A DNA stretch of 28,962 bases from an uncultured bacterium (GTDB lineage Bacteria; Bacillota; Clostridia; Oscillospirales; Acutalibacteraceae). The translations under genes and the position numbers were made by a program. The stretch is taken from assembly GCA_905215055.1 (NCBI GenBank), contig CAJMOH010000036.1, positions 1 to 28,962 of the forward strand. Direction: 5' to 3'. Positions 8,165 to 15,897 of the stretch are shown here, piece after piece. A model generated the notes under the pieces. It did not search any database and had not been told where the DNA came from. It saw nothing but the letters and a program-made list of their open reading frames with translations. Position 1 is the stretch's first letter, and each line of letters opens with the position of its first letter.

Positions 8165-8722
8165 ATGGAGTATCAGGATTGCAGCGATGTCCAGCTTTCC
8201 GCCCTGGTGCGCCAGGGACAGGGGGACGCTTTTGCCGAGCTGTCCGCCCGCTACCTGGGGCTGATCCGCGCCAAGGCCCAGCGCTTCGAGGGGGCCTCCG
8301 CTCCCGAGAAGGAGGACTTGTGGCAGGAGGGGCTTTTGGGCCTGTACGCCGCCGCTGTGTCCTACAAGCCAGAAGGCGGGGCGGAGTTTTCCACTTATGC
8401 CGGTGTGTGTATATATAACCGCATGGCCAGCGCGGTGCGCCGCCATGGCAGCAGCGGAAACCGCCCGTTAAACGAGTCCTTGCCCCTGGAGGCCGCGGGA
8501 GACGCCTCGGAGGAAGGTCCCGAGGCCCTGCTGGAGCTGCGGGAGGATTTTCGCGCCCTGTGCAAAAGAATGGATGTTTCCCTGTCTCCATTGGAAAGCA
8601 AGGTCCTAACCCTGTACCTCAACGGCTGTGGGCGGAAGGAAGCGGCAAGGCGGGCGGGGATGACTCTGCGCTCCTATGACAACGCCCTTCACCGGGCGCG
8701 CTCCAAGCTGAAGCGGTTCTAG
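8165..8722 (+). CDS. Small sigma-70 family RNA polymerase sigma factor (SigH-like)
   Basis: 185 residues. Region 2 (about 10-90) shows LIRAKAQRFEG, EKEDLWQEGLLGLYAAAVSY and FSTYAGVCIYNRM, the typical core-binding and -10-recognition helices. Region 4 (about 130-183) is LSPLESKVLTLYLNG followed by a helix-turn-helix (EAARRAGMTLRSYDNALHRARSKLKR). The two-domain layout and region 2 wording resemble SigH/Spo0H-type factors rather than short ECF factors; which process it controls is unknown. ATG 8165 follows GGGAAGGAG; a candidate promoter lies between it and an earlier in-frame codon at 8042, so the longer version is rejected. No anti-sigma gene is adjacent. Confidence 0.85.
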   Translation: MEYQDCSDVQLSALVRQGQGDAFAELSARYLGLIRAKAQRFEGASAPEKEDLWQEGLLGLYAAAVSYKPEGGAEFSTYAGVCIYNRMASAVRRHGSSGNRPLNESLPLEAAGDASEEGPEALLELREDFRALCKRMDVSLSPLESKVLTLYLNGCGRKEAARRAGMTLRSYDNALHRARSKLKRF

Positions 8723-8815
8723 CTCTAAGCCCTGCCGCGGGGCGGCGGAGGTTCCGCCGGGGCGGTGCAACTCCGTCCGGGGCAGCCAAACGAAACATAA
8801 AGCGAGGTAAAAATC

Positions 8816-9097
8816 ATGTACCAAGACAAGACGCTGGTCTGCAAGGAATGTGGAAAAGAATTTGTATTCACAGCGGGAGAGCAGGAGTTCTACGCGGAAA
8901 AGGGCTTTGTCAACGAGCCGCAGCGCTGCCGGGACTGCCGGCAGGCCCGCAAGAGCAACGGCCGTCCCCAGCGGGAGATGTACACGGCTGTGTGCGCCGC
9001 CTGCGGCAAGGAGGCCCGGGTTCCCTTTCAGCCCCGGGAGGACCGCCCCGTCTATTGCAGCGAGTGTTTTGCCCGTATGAGGGAAGAGGAAGAATAA
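8816..9097 (+). CDS. Zinc-ribbon protein with CxxC-x17-CxxC motif
   Basis: 93 residues with two zinc-binding units. The first, at the N-terminus, is CKECGKEF...CRDCRQARK, as in the probable zinc-ribbon (zf-trcl) family. The second is CAAC, exactly 17 residues, CSEC, which defines the CxxC-x17-CxxC family. Eight cysteines would hold two zinc ions. Function is not established; nucleic-acid or protein binding is plausible. The 93-bp gap after the sigma gene is GC-rich with a small hairpin (8744-8758) lacking a U-tract, so co-transcription is likely. A terminator follows. Confidence 0.85.
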   Translation: MYQDKTLVCKECGKEFVFTAGEQEFYAEKGFVNEPQRCRDCRQARKSNGRPQREMYTAVCAACGKEARVPFQPREDRPVYCSECFARMREEEE

Positions 9098-9117
9098 ACC
9101 GCCGTGTTTGGCAGAGA

Positions 9118-9143
9118 GGGCGCTGGGACTGGCGCCCTTTTTT
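9118..9143 (+). terminator. Intrinsic terminator after the zinc-ribbon gene
   Basis: GGGCGC (9118-9123), 8-nt loop, GCGCCC (9132-9137), then six T. Confidence 0.88.
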
Positions 9144-9155
9144 GCAATTTTTGTA

Positions 9156-9184
9156 TTGCGGAGCGGCTGAAAGGGTATTATAAT
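9156..9184 (+). promoter_or_regulatory. Putative promoter of the DUF1858-trmK-nif3-rqcH-pts block
   Basis: TTGCGG (9156-9161), 17-bp spacer, perfect TATAAT (9179-9184), just after the previous terminator and 38 bp before the DUF1858 start. Confidence 0.75.
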
Positions 9185-9222
9185 AATATTACTATCAAAA
9201 TTGAAAACGGAGGAATGTACCA

Positions 9223-9426
9223 ATGGCTTCCATTACCAAAGATACGATCATTGGCGAGATCCTGGATCTGGACCGCACCACTGCGCCCTTCTTTTTGGAG
9301 ATGGGCATGCATTGCCTGGGCTGTCCTTCTTCGCGCGGGGAAACAGTGGAGCAGGCTTGCATGGTTCACGGCGTTGATGCCGACGAGCTGGTGGCAAAGC
9401 TCAACGAGCATTTGAAGGACAAGTGA
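9223..9426 (+). CDS. DUF1858 domain protein (redox-disulfide type)
   Basis: 67 residues matching the DUF1858 / hybrid-cluster-protein-associated family: ITKDTIIGEILDLDRTTAPFFLEMGMHCLGCPS, with a CxxC pair (CLGC) near residue 30 that may be redox-active, then a helical C-terminus (DELVAKLNEHL). In many anaerobes the domain is linked to redox or Fe-S proteins, but no such partner is nearby. Strong ribosome site GGAGG ahead of ATG 9223. It is first in a run reaching trmK after 67 bp. Confidence 0.85.
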   Translation: MASITKDTIIGEILDLDRTTAPFFLEMGMHCLGCPSSRGETVEQACMVHGVDADELVAKLNEHLKDK

Positions 9427-9493
9427 GAACAACCATCTGCTGCCGCGCGACAGAACCTGCCGGGCGGCAGCGCTGTATCTGGAGAGTTTTTTC

Positions 9494-10198
9494 ATGCGAC
9501 CATTGTTTACCCTGGGGCCCCGGCTGGCCCTGTGCGCCGCCCTGGTCCGGGAGGGCGTTCCCCTGTGCGATGTGGGTACGGATCATGCCTATCTGCCCAT
9601 TTGGCTGATAAAAACCGGCAAGACTCCCCGGGCCTTGGCCTGTGACGTCAACCCAGGCCCTCTGGAGGCCGCCCGGCGGGACAGCGCCAAGTACGAGGCG
9701 GGGGATGCCCTTTCCCTCCGGCTGTCCGACGGGCTGCGCCAGGTTTCCCCAGCGGAGGCCCAGGACGTGGTGATCGCCGGCATGGGGGGAGAGCTGATCC
9801 TTCGCATTGTGGGCGAGACCCCTTGGCTGCGGGACAGTTCCAAGCGGCTGATTCTCCAGCCCATGAGCTCTGTTCCCCAGCTGCGGTCCGGCCTGGCGGA
9901 TTTGGGCTATTCCATCATTCAGGAGGAGGCTGTGGTGGATGGGGGAAAGGTATATTCCGCCTTCACAGCTCAGTTTTCCGGCTCTCCCGTGGAGACCGGT
10001 CCCCTCTATCCCCTGATGGGAAAGCTTCGCCCCGGTGCCCCCCAGGTGGACCGCTACGCCCAGAAAGTGCTGTGCTCTCTGGAATCTCAGCGGCAGGGCG
10101 CCTTGCACCAGGGGCGGATGGACCAGGCCGCCTCGCTGGAGGCCTTCATCCGCCAAATTCAAACCACATATCTGCCCAGCCCGGGAGGTTCTTCTTGA
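9494..10198 (+). CDS. trmK: tRNA (adenine(22)-N1)-methyltransferase
   Basis: 234 residues, a class I SAM-dependent methyltransferase. The SAM-binding motif reads LCDVGTDHAYLPI, followed by ALACDVNPGPLEAAR and the catalytic-region motif IAGMGGELI. These are diagnostic of TrmK (YqfN), which makes m1A22 in bacterial tRNAs. The C-terminal part (about 165-230) is the coiled-coil-like extension of the family. It is followed by the Nif3-like gene, the same pairing as Bacillus yqfN-yqfO, which strengthens the call. CTGGAGAG lies about 7 bp before ATG 9494. Confidence 0.93.
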   Translation: MRPLFTLGPRLALCAALVREGVPLCDVGTDHAYLPIWLIKTGKTPRALACDVNPGPLEAARRDSAKYEAGDALSLRLSDGLRQVSPAEAQDVVIAGMGGELILRIVGETPWLRDSSKRLILQPMSSVPQLRSGLADLGYSIIQEEAVVDGGKVYSAFTAQFSGSPVETGPLYPLMGKLRPGAPQVDRYAQKVLCSLESQRQGALHQGRMDQAASLEAFIRQIQTTYLPSPGGSS

Positions 10199-10249
10199 GG
10201 AGAGAACGGGTGCGGTCCCAGCATCACTTTGAAAAGGAGAACATACGCT

Positions 10250-11017
10250 ATGGCAAGGATTCGCGACATTTACGACATTATCGACGCGGTGGCGCCCTTT
10301 TCCACCGCCTTGAGCTTTGACAACTCCGGCCTGCTGGTGGGGGACGGCAACACCGTTGTCACCCGGGCGCTGCTGGCCCTGGACATCACCCCGGCGGTGG
10401 TGGCGGAGGCGGCCTCTATGAACGCCAACCTGATTCTCTCCCATCACCCGGTGATCTTTCACCCTGTCAAGTCCCTGGGACCCCAGGACGTACCCTATCA
10501 GCTGGCCAGCCAGGGCATTGCGGCTCTGTGCTGCCACACCAATTTGGACCTGTCTCCCATCTGCGGGGTAAACGTGGCCTTGGGCAGCAAGCTGGGCCTG
10601 CGGAACCTTCGCCGGGAGGACGTGTTCGGCGAGGACTGTGTGCTCTTTTCCGGGGACCTGGAGGAGCCTCTGGAGCCGGCGGATTTTGCCGCTCTGGTCA
10701 AGGAGAAGCTTTCCGCCCCGGCGGTGGATTTCTGCCCGGGGGACCGGCCGGTGCAGCGGGTATTTTTCTGCGGCGGCGCAGGCGGGGAGAACGTTAGCCT
10801 GGCGGCCTGCCGGGGGGCGGACGCCTACCTGACCGGGGAGATGAAGCACCACCAGGAGCTGGAGGCCGCCCAGTCCCGGCTGACCTGTGTGGCGGCGGGA
10901 CACTACTACACCGAAAAGGTGTTTGCCGAATTTTTGGCCTCTTACCTGAAAAAGCGGATTCCGGACACGGCTTTCCTGCTTTCTCAGGCGGAAAGCGCCC
11001 CCATGCAGGCGCTGTGA
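10250..11017 (+). CDS. Nif3-like dinuclear metal centre protein (YqfO family)
   Basis: 255 residues from ATG 10250, chosen because AAAAGGAG lies about 10 bp upstream and the family begins right here (RIRDIYDIIDAVAP). A TTG 7 codons earlier lies within the ribosome site. Metal-ligand motifs are visible: SHHPVIFHP, CCHTNLDL and, near the C-terminus, GHYYTEKVF. The family forms hexameric rings with a two-metal site; it is often annotated as GTP cyclohydrolase I type 2, but the true activity is unsettled. This copy lacks the PII-like central insert of B. subtilis YqfO (family usually ~370 residues there). Confidence 0.92.
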   Translation: MARIRDIYDIIDAVAPFSTALSFDNSGLLVGDGNTVVTRALLALDITPAVVAEAASMNANLILSHHPVIFHPVKSLGPQDVPYQLASQGIAALCCHTNLDLSPICGVNVALGSKLGLRNLRREDVFGEDCVLFSGDLEEPLEPADFAALVKEKLSAPAVDFCPGDRPVQRVFFCGGAGGENVSLAACRGADAYLTGEMKHHQELEAAQSRLTCVAAGHYYTEKVFAEFLASYLKKRIPDTAFLLSQAESAPMQAL

Positions 11018-11047
11018 CGCATATCATACGAAAGGACAAGCATATCT

Positions 11048-12811
11048 ATGGCATTGGACGGCGCGTTTCTCAAACATATCAAACAGGAGCTGGAGAGCTG
11101 CCTTCTGGGGGCCAGGGTGGACAAGATCCATCAGCCCAACCGGGAAGAGCTGGTGGTGGCTTTCCGCACCAGGGAGGCGGCCTATAAGGTGCTGTTTTCC
11201 GCCCGGGCCAATTCCGCCCGAGTCCACTTTACTGCCATTCCCCTGGAAAATCCCAAGCAGCCGCCCATGCTGTGCATGCTGCTGCGGAAGAAGCTTCAGG
11301 GAGCCAAGCTGACGGCTATCCGTCAGCCGGAGCTGGAGCGGCTGCTCCACTTCGACTTTGATTCCATCAATGAGCTGGGGGATCACGTTACCCTGACGCT
11401 GACCATGGAGATCATGGGGCGGTACAGCAACATCATCCTCTCCGACGAGAATGGCAAGATCATCGACGCCCTCAAGCGGGTGGACGCGGAAATGTCCTCT
11501 CAGCGGCTGGTGCTGCCGGGGCTTTCCTACCAACTGCCCCCGCCCCAGAACAAGCTGTGTCCCCTGTCCGCCTCCTCGCAGCAGGTGGTGGAGGCCCTGC
11601 AAAATCTTCCCAAGGACATGGAGCTTTCCAAGGGTTACCTGTCGGTGCTTCAGGGCGTTTCCCCCATTGTCTGCCGGGAGCTGGCCCATCAGGTGGGCCG
11701 GGGCCGGGAGCTGACCGTGAAAACCATGGACGAGGAACAGCTTTTCCGGGCCGGTTTTTTCTATCAGCAGCTGAAGGACACCATCACCCAGACCTCCGGC
11801 AAGCCCTTTACCGTGGTCAGTCTCCAGGGGAAGCCCATGGACTTCTCCTTTTTGGAAATCCACCAGTACGGCACCTCCGCTGTGGTGAAGGAAGGGGAAA
11901 GCTTTTCCGCCCTGCTGGACGATTTCTACCGGGAACGGGACAAGCAGGAGCGCATGCGTGTTCGAGAGGCGGATCTGCTGCGGCTGCTTTCCACCCACTC
12001 CGAGCGGCTGTCCCGGAAGATCAACGCCCAGCGGGGAGAGCTGGAGCAGTGCGCCAGCCGGGATGCTCTCCGGGAGGCGGGAGATCTGATCAGCGCCAGC
12101 ATGTATGCCATTCCCAAGGGCGCGGCCTCTGTGGACCTGCCCAACTTCTACCAGGAGGGCAGCCCCCTGGTACATATCAAGCTGGACCCGGCCCTGACAC
12201 CCTCTCAAAACGCTCAGAAGTATTACAAGGAGTACCGCAAGGCCAAAACCGCCGAGGAAAAGCTCACCGAGCAGATCGGCCTGGCGGGCAGGGAGCTGGA
12301 CTACCTGGAAACGGTTCTGGACGCTTTGGCCCGGGCCGAAACCGAGCGGGACTTGTCTGAAATCCGTGCGGAGCTGCAGGAACAGGGCTATCTGAAAAAG
12401 CTTCGCAGCAAAAAAGAAAAGCCCGCCGCTGTCAGCGCCCCCATGAAGTTCACCACCTCCGATGGCTTTACGGTTCTGGTGGGCCGGAATAACCGGCAAA
12501 ACGACCGGCTGACCTTAAAGACAGCCAACAACAACGATATTTGGTTCCACACCAAAAACATCCCCGGCTCCCACACGGTGCTTGTCACCGAGGGAAAACA
12601 GCCCACCAAAATTGCAATGGAGGAAGCGGCCCAGCTGGCCGCCCTTCACAGCCGGGCCAAGGATTCCGCCCAGGTGCCGGTGGATTACACCCAGATCCGC
12701 AATGTTTCCAAGCCCCAGGGCGCCAAGCCCGGCATGGTGATTTATGTCAACTACAAGACAATTTTCGTCACGCCAGAGCGGGCTGGAGAGCATGCGGCAG
12801 TTACAAATTAA
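11048..12811 (+). CDS. rqcH: Rqc2/RqcH homolog, NFACT family ribosome quality control protein
   Basis: 587 residues, typical length. NFACT-N occupies the first ~200 residues (MALDGAFLKHIKQEL...ARVDKIHQP), a helical hairpin/coiled coil rich in Glu and Arg follows (about 290-450; YRKAKTAEEKL), and the NFACT-R domain is at 455-560 (GFTVLVGRNNRQNDRLTLK, DIWFHTKNIPGSHTVL). RqcH binds stalled 50S-peptidyl-tRNA and adds alanine tails that target the peptide for degradation; older annotations call it fibronectin-binding protein A. The essential Asp97-Arg98 pair of B. subtilis RqcH reads Glu97-Arg98 here. AAAGGA precedes ATG 11048. Confidence 0.94.
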   Translation: MALDGAFLKHIKQELESCLLGARVDKIHQPNREELVVAFRTREAAYKVLFSARANSARVHFTAIPLENPKQPPMLCMLLRKKLQGAKLTAIRQPELERLLHFDFDSINELGDHVTLTLTMEIMGRYSNIILSDENGKIIDALKRVDAEMSSQRLVLPGLSYQLPPPQNKLCPLSASSQQVVEALQNLPKDMELSKGYLSVLQGVSPIVCRELAHQVGRGRELTVKTMDEEQLFRAGFFYQQLKDTITQTSGKPFTVVSLQGKPMDFSFLEIHQYGTSAVVKEGESFSALLDDFYRERDKQERMRVREADLLRLLSTHSERLSRKINAQRGELEQCASRDALREAGDLISASMYAIPKGAASVDLPNFYQEGSPLVHIKLDPALTPSQNAQKYYKEYRKAKTAEEKLTEQIGLAGRELDYLETVLDALARAETERDLSEIRAELQEQGYLKKLRSKKEKPAAVSAPMKFTTSDGFTVLVGRNNRQNDRLTLKTANNNDIWFHTKNIPGSHTVLVTEGKQPTKIAMEEAAQLAALHSRAKDSAQVPVDYTQIRNVSKPQGAKPGMVIYVNYKTIFVTPERAGEHAAVTN

Positions 12812-12839
12812 ATAGACCCAGGGGAAAGGAGCAATCACC

Positions 12840-13121
12840 ATGGTAGCGAAAAAAGTGGTGCTGAGAAACAGAGAGGGCCTGCATGTGCGGCCCGCTGGAC
12901 TGTTTTCCAATGAGATGCAGAAATTCCTTTCAGACGTATGGATTTGCCATGAGGAATCCGAGGTCAGTGGGAAGAGCATTATGAACCTGATTGCCGCGGG
13001 AATCCAGTGCGGGGATGAGGTGGAAATCCGATGCTCCGGTCCCGATGAGGAAGAGGCACTTTCCCGGGCAGTAGAGCTGGTGGAGTCCGGCCTGGGCGAA
13101 GCGGGGGGTGGAGCGGCTTGA
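12840..13121 (+). CDS. ptsH: HPr family phosphocarrier protein
   Basis: 93 residues, slightly longer than standard HPr (85-88) owing to a Gly/Ala tail. The phosphorylatable His15 lies in NREGLHVRPAG. The regulatory Ser46 lies in SGKSIMNLIAAGI, so HPr kinase control typical of Gram-positive carbon catabolite repression is possible. It passes phosphate from enzyme I to sugar-specific EII proteins; none is encoded here. AAAGGAG lies 8 bp before the ATG. Its stop overlaps the ptsI start by 4 bp (TTGA), indicating translational coupling. Confidence 0.95.
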   Translation: MVAKKVVLRNREGLHVRPAGLFSNEMQKFLSDVWICHEESEVSGKSIMNLIAAGIQCGDEVEIRCSGPDEEEALSRAVELVESGLGEAGGGAA

Positions 13122-14839
13122 GCGGCGAACGGGTGCTGTATGGCGTGGCCGGCTCTCCGGGAATCGGCATTGGCCACGCCCTGGTCTATAAGGAAAAGCC
13201 CATGGACAGCCTGGAGCGGGAAATAACCGACCCCAAGCTGGAGCTGGAACGCTATCGCAACGCAGTAGAGACCTTTTGCCGCGTCACCCAGGTCAAAGCG
13301 GACAGAGTGGCGGAAATGGCCGGGAAGGAGCAGGGGGACATCATCCGCTGCCAGACGGATATGATCCGAGATCCCTACATGAACGGTCAGGTGGAGGGGC
13401 GCATTGCCTCCGGCCAGTCAGCGGAAGCGGCCCTTTCCGCCTCCTGTGACCTGTTTATCGATCTGTTCACCGCCTCCGAGGACGTAATTACCCGCCAGCG
13501 CGCCGCCGATGTGCGGGACCTGCGGGGCAGTATGCTTCGCCTGCTGCTGGGCCTGCCGGAAATGGATTTTTCCGCCTTGCAGCCGGGTACCGTGCTTCTG
13601 GCAGAGGAGCTTTCTCCATCGGCGGTGTCGGTGCTCAATTCCGCCAATGTGGCGGGAATTGTGCTGGGAAAAGGCGGCCCCACCTCTCACAGCGCCATTT
13701 TGGCCCGCGCTTTGGAAATTCCCGCTGTTCTGGGCGTGGAGGACCGGGTGATGGATACCGCTCCCGGCGAAGCGGTGGTAGTAGACGGCAACCGGGGCTG
13801 CGCGGTGTTTTCTCCCGGCCAGGTCATGCGGACTGTTTACGAGAGGCGGCAAAAGGAATTTATGCAGCTTCGGGCCTCTCTGCGAGTGTTTGTGGGCAGG
13901 GAGACCGTCACCGCCGACGGCAAACGCATCCAGTTGGGGGCCAACGCCGGCAGCGTGGTAGACGCCAGCCGGGCGGCGGGCTATGGCTGCGACGGTATCG
14001 GCCTGCTGCGGACGGAATTTCTCTATCTGGACCGCACCTCTCAGCCTGGTGAGGACGAGCAGTTTCACGCATACCGCCAGATTCTTGCCGCCATGCGGGA
14101 CAAGCGGGTGATTATCCGCACCCTGGATGTGGGCGGCGATAAGACTTTGCCCTACTTGAACCAGCCTCACGAGGAGAACCCCTTCCTGGGGTGCCGGGGC
14201 CTGCGGTTTTCTCTGCGGGAAGAGGACATGTTCCGCTCTCACCTGAGGGCTGTGCTGCGGGCCAGCGCCTATGGGAAGGCTCACCTGCTGCTGCCCATGG
14301 TCACAGGGGTGGAGGAGGTTCGCCGGGCCAGAGAGATTCTGGAGGAGGAAAAGGAAGCTCTCCGCCGCCGGAAGGTAGCCTTTGACGAAAATCTGCCCAT
14401 GGGTGTCATGGTGGAAACAGTAGCGGCCTGCCTGATGGCGGACGCTCTGTCCAAAGAGGCGGATTTCTTCAGCCTGGGTACCAACGACTTGACCCAGTAT
14501 GTGCTGGGGGTGGACCGGGGCAACGCGCGTGTCGCCCACCTGTACTCCTATTTTCATCCGGCAGTATTGCGGCTGGTCCGGCAGGTGCTGGAAACAGCCC
14601 GACAAAACGGAACCAAGGTGAGTATGTGCGGCGAGGCCGCGGCAGATACAGCCTTGACGCCAGTGCTGCTTTCTTTCGGACTGGAGGCCTTCAGTGTGGC
14701 GCCGGTTTCCCTGCTGCCGGTGCGAAAGGCCATCTCCCTCTGGACCATGGAAGAAGCCCGAGCCGTTACAGAGCAGGCCATGAAGCTGGAAACCGAGCAA
14801 GAGGTTCAAAGCTTTTTGAAGGAACACGAGAAAAAGTGA
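13118..14839 (+). CDS. ptsI: PTS enzyme I, phosphoenolpyruvate-protein phosphotransferase
   Basis: 573 residues, the standard size. It autophosphorylates with PEP and transfers the phosphate to HPr. The active-site His191 lies in KGGPTSHSAILARAL. The C-terminal PEP-binding barrel shows GCDGIGLLRTEFLYLDR, TLDVGGDKTLPYL, ENPFLGCRGLR, LLLPMV, FFSLGTNDLTQY and SMCGEAA with the catalytic Cys. TTG at 13118 is the chosen start: it overlaps the ptsH stop, has GGGGGTGGAG upstream, and the protein begins normally (YGVAGSPGIGIG). Later in-frame starts have no ribosome site. Confidence 0.95.
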   Translation: MSGERVLYGVAGSPGIGIGHALVYKEKPMDSLEREITDPKLELERYRNAVETFCRVTQVKADRVAEMAGKEQGDIIRCQTDMIRDPYMNGQVEGRIASGQSAEAALSASCDLFIDLFTASEDVITRQRAADVRDLRGSMLRLLLGLPEMDFSALQPGTVLLAEELSPSAVSVLNSANVAGIVLGKGGPTSHSAILARALEIPAVLGVEDRVMDTAPGEAVVVDGNRGCAVFSPGQVMRTVYERRQKEFMQLRASLRVFVGRETVTADGKRIQLGANAGSVVDASRAAGYGCDGIGLLRTEFLYLDRTSQPGEDEQFHAYRQILAAMRDKRVIIRTLDVGGDKTLPYLNQPHEENPFLGCRGLRFSLREEDMFRSHLRAVLRASAYGKAHLLLPMVTGVEEVRRAREILEEEKEALRRRKVAFDENLPMGVMVETVAACLMADALSKEADFFSLGTNDLTQYVLGVDRGNARVAHLYSYFHPAVLRLVRQVLETARQNGTKVSMCGEAAADTALTPVLLSFGLEAFSVAPVSLLPVRKAISLWTMEEARAVTEQAMKLETEQEVQSFLKEHEKK

Positions 14840-14840
14840 T

Positions 14841-14874
14841 CTGCCGGTCCAAAGCCGCGGGCTTCCACCGGCAG
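14841..14874 (+). other. Strong hairpin after ptsI
   Basis: CTGCCGGT (14841-14848) pairs with ACCGGCAG (14867-14874), with a second nested pairing AAGCC-GCG-GGCTT inside. It begins one base after the ptsI stop and has no T-tract on the plus strand; on the minus strand a T-run follows after about 5 bases. It could stabilise the 3' end or back up the next terminator. Confidence 0.6.
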
Positions 14875-14880
14875 CGAAAA

Positions 14881-14923
14881 GAGCCAAGGCACTCCCTTAC
14901 TGGGAAGTGTCTTGGCTCTTTTT
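14881..14923. terminator. Terminator shared by ptsI and the histidine kinase gene
   Basis: A long stem (14881-14896 with 14902-14918, one bulged A and one G-U pair) closes a 5-nt loop and is followed by CTTTTT on the plus strand; the minus strand has a shorter TTTT. The stop codon of the convergent histidine kinase gene (14897-14899) lies in the loop. Confidence 0.88.
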
Positions 14924-15796
14924 AGGAAAATCCGCGGTCAGGGTCAGCCGTCCAGCCTCATAGGCTGCTTCCAGGGTTCCGCCCATTCGTTCCGTCAGGA
15001 CTTTGGCGATGGACAGTCCCAGCCCCGTGGAGTTCCGGGCCGCCTCCACGGTGTAGAACCGGTCGAACAGCCGTCCCGCCGCCACCGGGTCCAGCCCCGG
15101 CGCGGCGTTGGAAAAGGTCAGCCGCCCGCTTTCCTCCAAAGTGACTTCCAAATCTCCGGCGCTGTATTTCAGGGCGTTGGTGAGGATGTTCCCCAGCACC
15201 CGGTTCACAGCCGCCGGGTCCAGCTGCCGCACCACCGGTTCCTCCGGCAGGCGCACCTGGGGTTCAATCCCCCGGCCCTCCAAGGCGCCGTAAAAGGAGA
15301 GCAGAGCCTCCTCCACCGCCCGGCGCAAGTCCACCGGTTCCCGGGCCAAATTCTCCTCCGACATCACCACCGAGTACCGGAACAGCTCCTCGGTCAGCCG
15401 CTTCATGGACTCCGTCCGGCTCTCAAGTTGCCCCAGATACCGCTGGGCGTCCGGGGGCAGATTCTGGCTTTTCAGCAGCTGCAAGTACCCGGAGATGGCC
15501 GTCAGCGGCGTGCGCAGGTCGTGGGAGATGTTCACCACCGCCTCCTTCAGCTCCTTGTCCCCCTGCTGGTACCGCAGCCGCTCTTGCCGCAAGGCCCGCA
15601 GCTCCTGGTTCAAAGCGCTGGCCAGCCGCCGCAGCTCCCTGTCCCGGCAGGGCAGGGAAAGCAGCGTGTTGGTGTCCTGCCCCCGGCGCTCCACCAGGTC
15701 CCGCCGCAGCCCTTTTATCCCGTGGCGCAGCAGGGCCACTTTTATTCCCAGCCCCAGCGCCACCAGGGCCAAACCAGCCGCCAACACCCAAACCAT
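14897..15796 (-). CDS. Sensor histidine kinase with a single membrane helix
   Basis: 299 residues from ATG 15796, preferred over ATG 15802 because AGGAGG touches the upstream ATG but is 6 bp from the downstream one. One N-terminal membrane helix (about 3-25) is followed directly by a cytoplasmic linker, then HisKA with VVNISHDLRTPLTAISGYL (His92) and the ATPase domain: NILTNALKYS (N box) and STGLGLSIAKVL (G box). There is no room for an extracellular sensor, so the signal is probably sensed in the membrane or relayed by the transporter. The gene is last in the RR-ATPase-permease-peptide order. The last codons lie within the terminator stem. Confidence 0.9.
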   Translation of the reverse strand: MVWVLAAGLALVALGLGIKVALLRHGIKGLRRDLVERRGQDTNTLLSLPCRDRELRRLASALNQELRALRQERLRYQQGDKELKEAVVNISHDLRTPLTAISGYLQLLKSQNLPPDAQRYLGQLESRTESMKRLTEELFRYSVVMSEENLAREPVDLRRAVEEALLSFYGALEGRGIEPQVRLPEEPVVRQLDPAAVNRVLGNILTNALKYSAGDLEVTLEESGRLTFSNAAPGLDPVAAGRLFDRFYTVEAARNSTGLGLSIAKVLTERMGGTLEAAYEAGRLTLTADFPKKSQDTSQ

Positions 15797-15806
15797 AGCC
15801 ATCCTC

Positions 15807-15893
15807 CTATCTGCGCCGGCGCCCCAGCAGCCGGACTCCCACAGCCAGCGCCAGCAGCAGCCCCATCACCGCCCCGCCGCAAAGCCATTCCAT
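15807..15893 (-). CDS. Possible 28-residue membrane peptide
   Basis: A short ORF between the permease and the kinase: MEWLCGGAVMGLLLALAVGVRLLGRRRR-like, one hydrophobic helix (about 5-24) with a very basic end. It starts 4 bp after the permease stop and its TAG overlaps the AGGAGG of the kinase gene, a layout typical of coupled operon genes. A weak GGAAGGA sits in the end of the permease gene. Helix plus positive-inside tail is protein-like, but a short GC-rich frame can do this by chance. It could be an accessory to the single-helix kinase or simply a coupling ORF. Confidence 0.5.
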   Translation of the reverse strand: MEWLCGGAVMGLLLALAVGVRLLGRRRR

Positions 15894-15897
15894 GGCC

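Noticed and set aside
9401..10903. 500-codon minus-strand open frame
   Set aside because: Shadow of trmK and the nif3-like gene, both recognisable on the plus strand.
11024..12499. 491-codon minus-strand open frame
   Set aside because: Shadow of rqcH.
13418..14887. 489-codon minus-strand open frame
   Set aside because: Shadow of ptsI.
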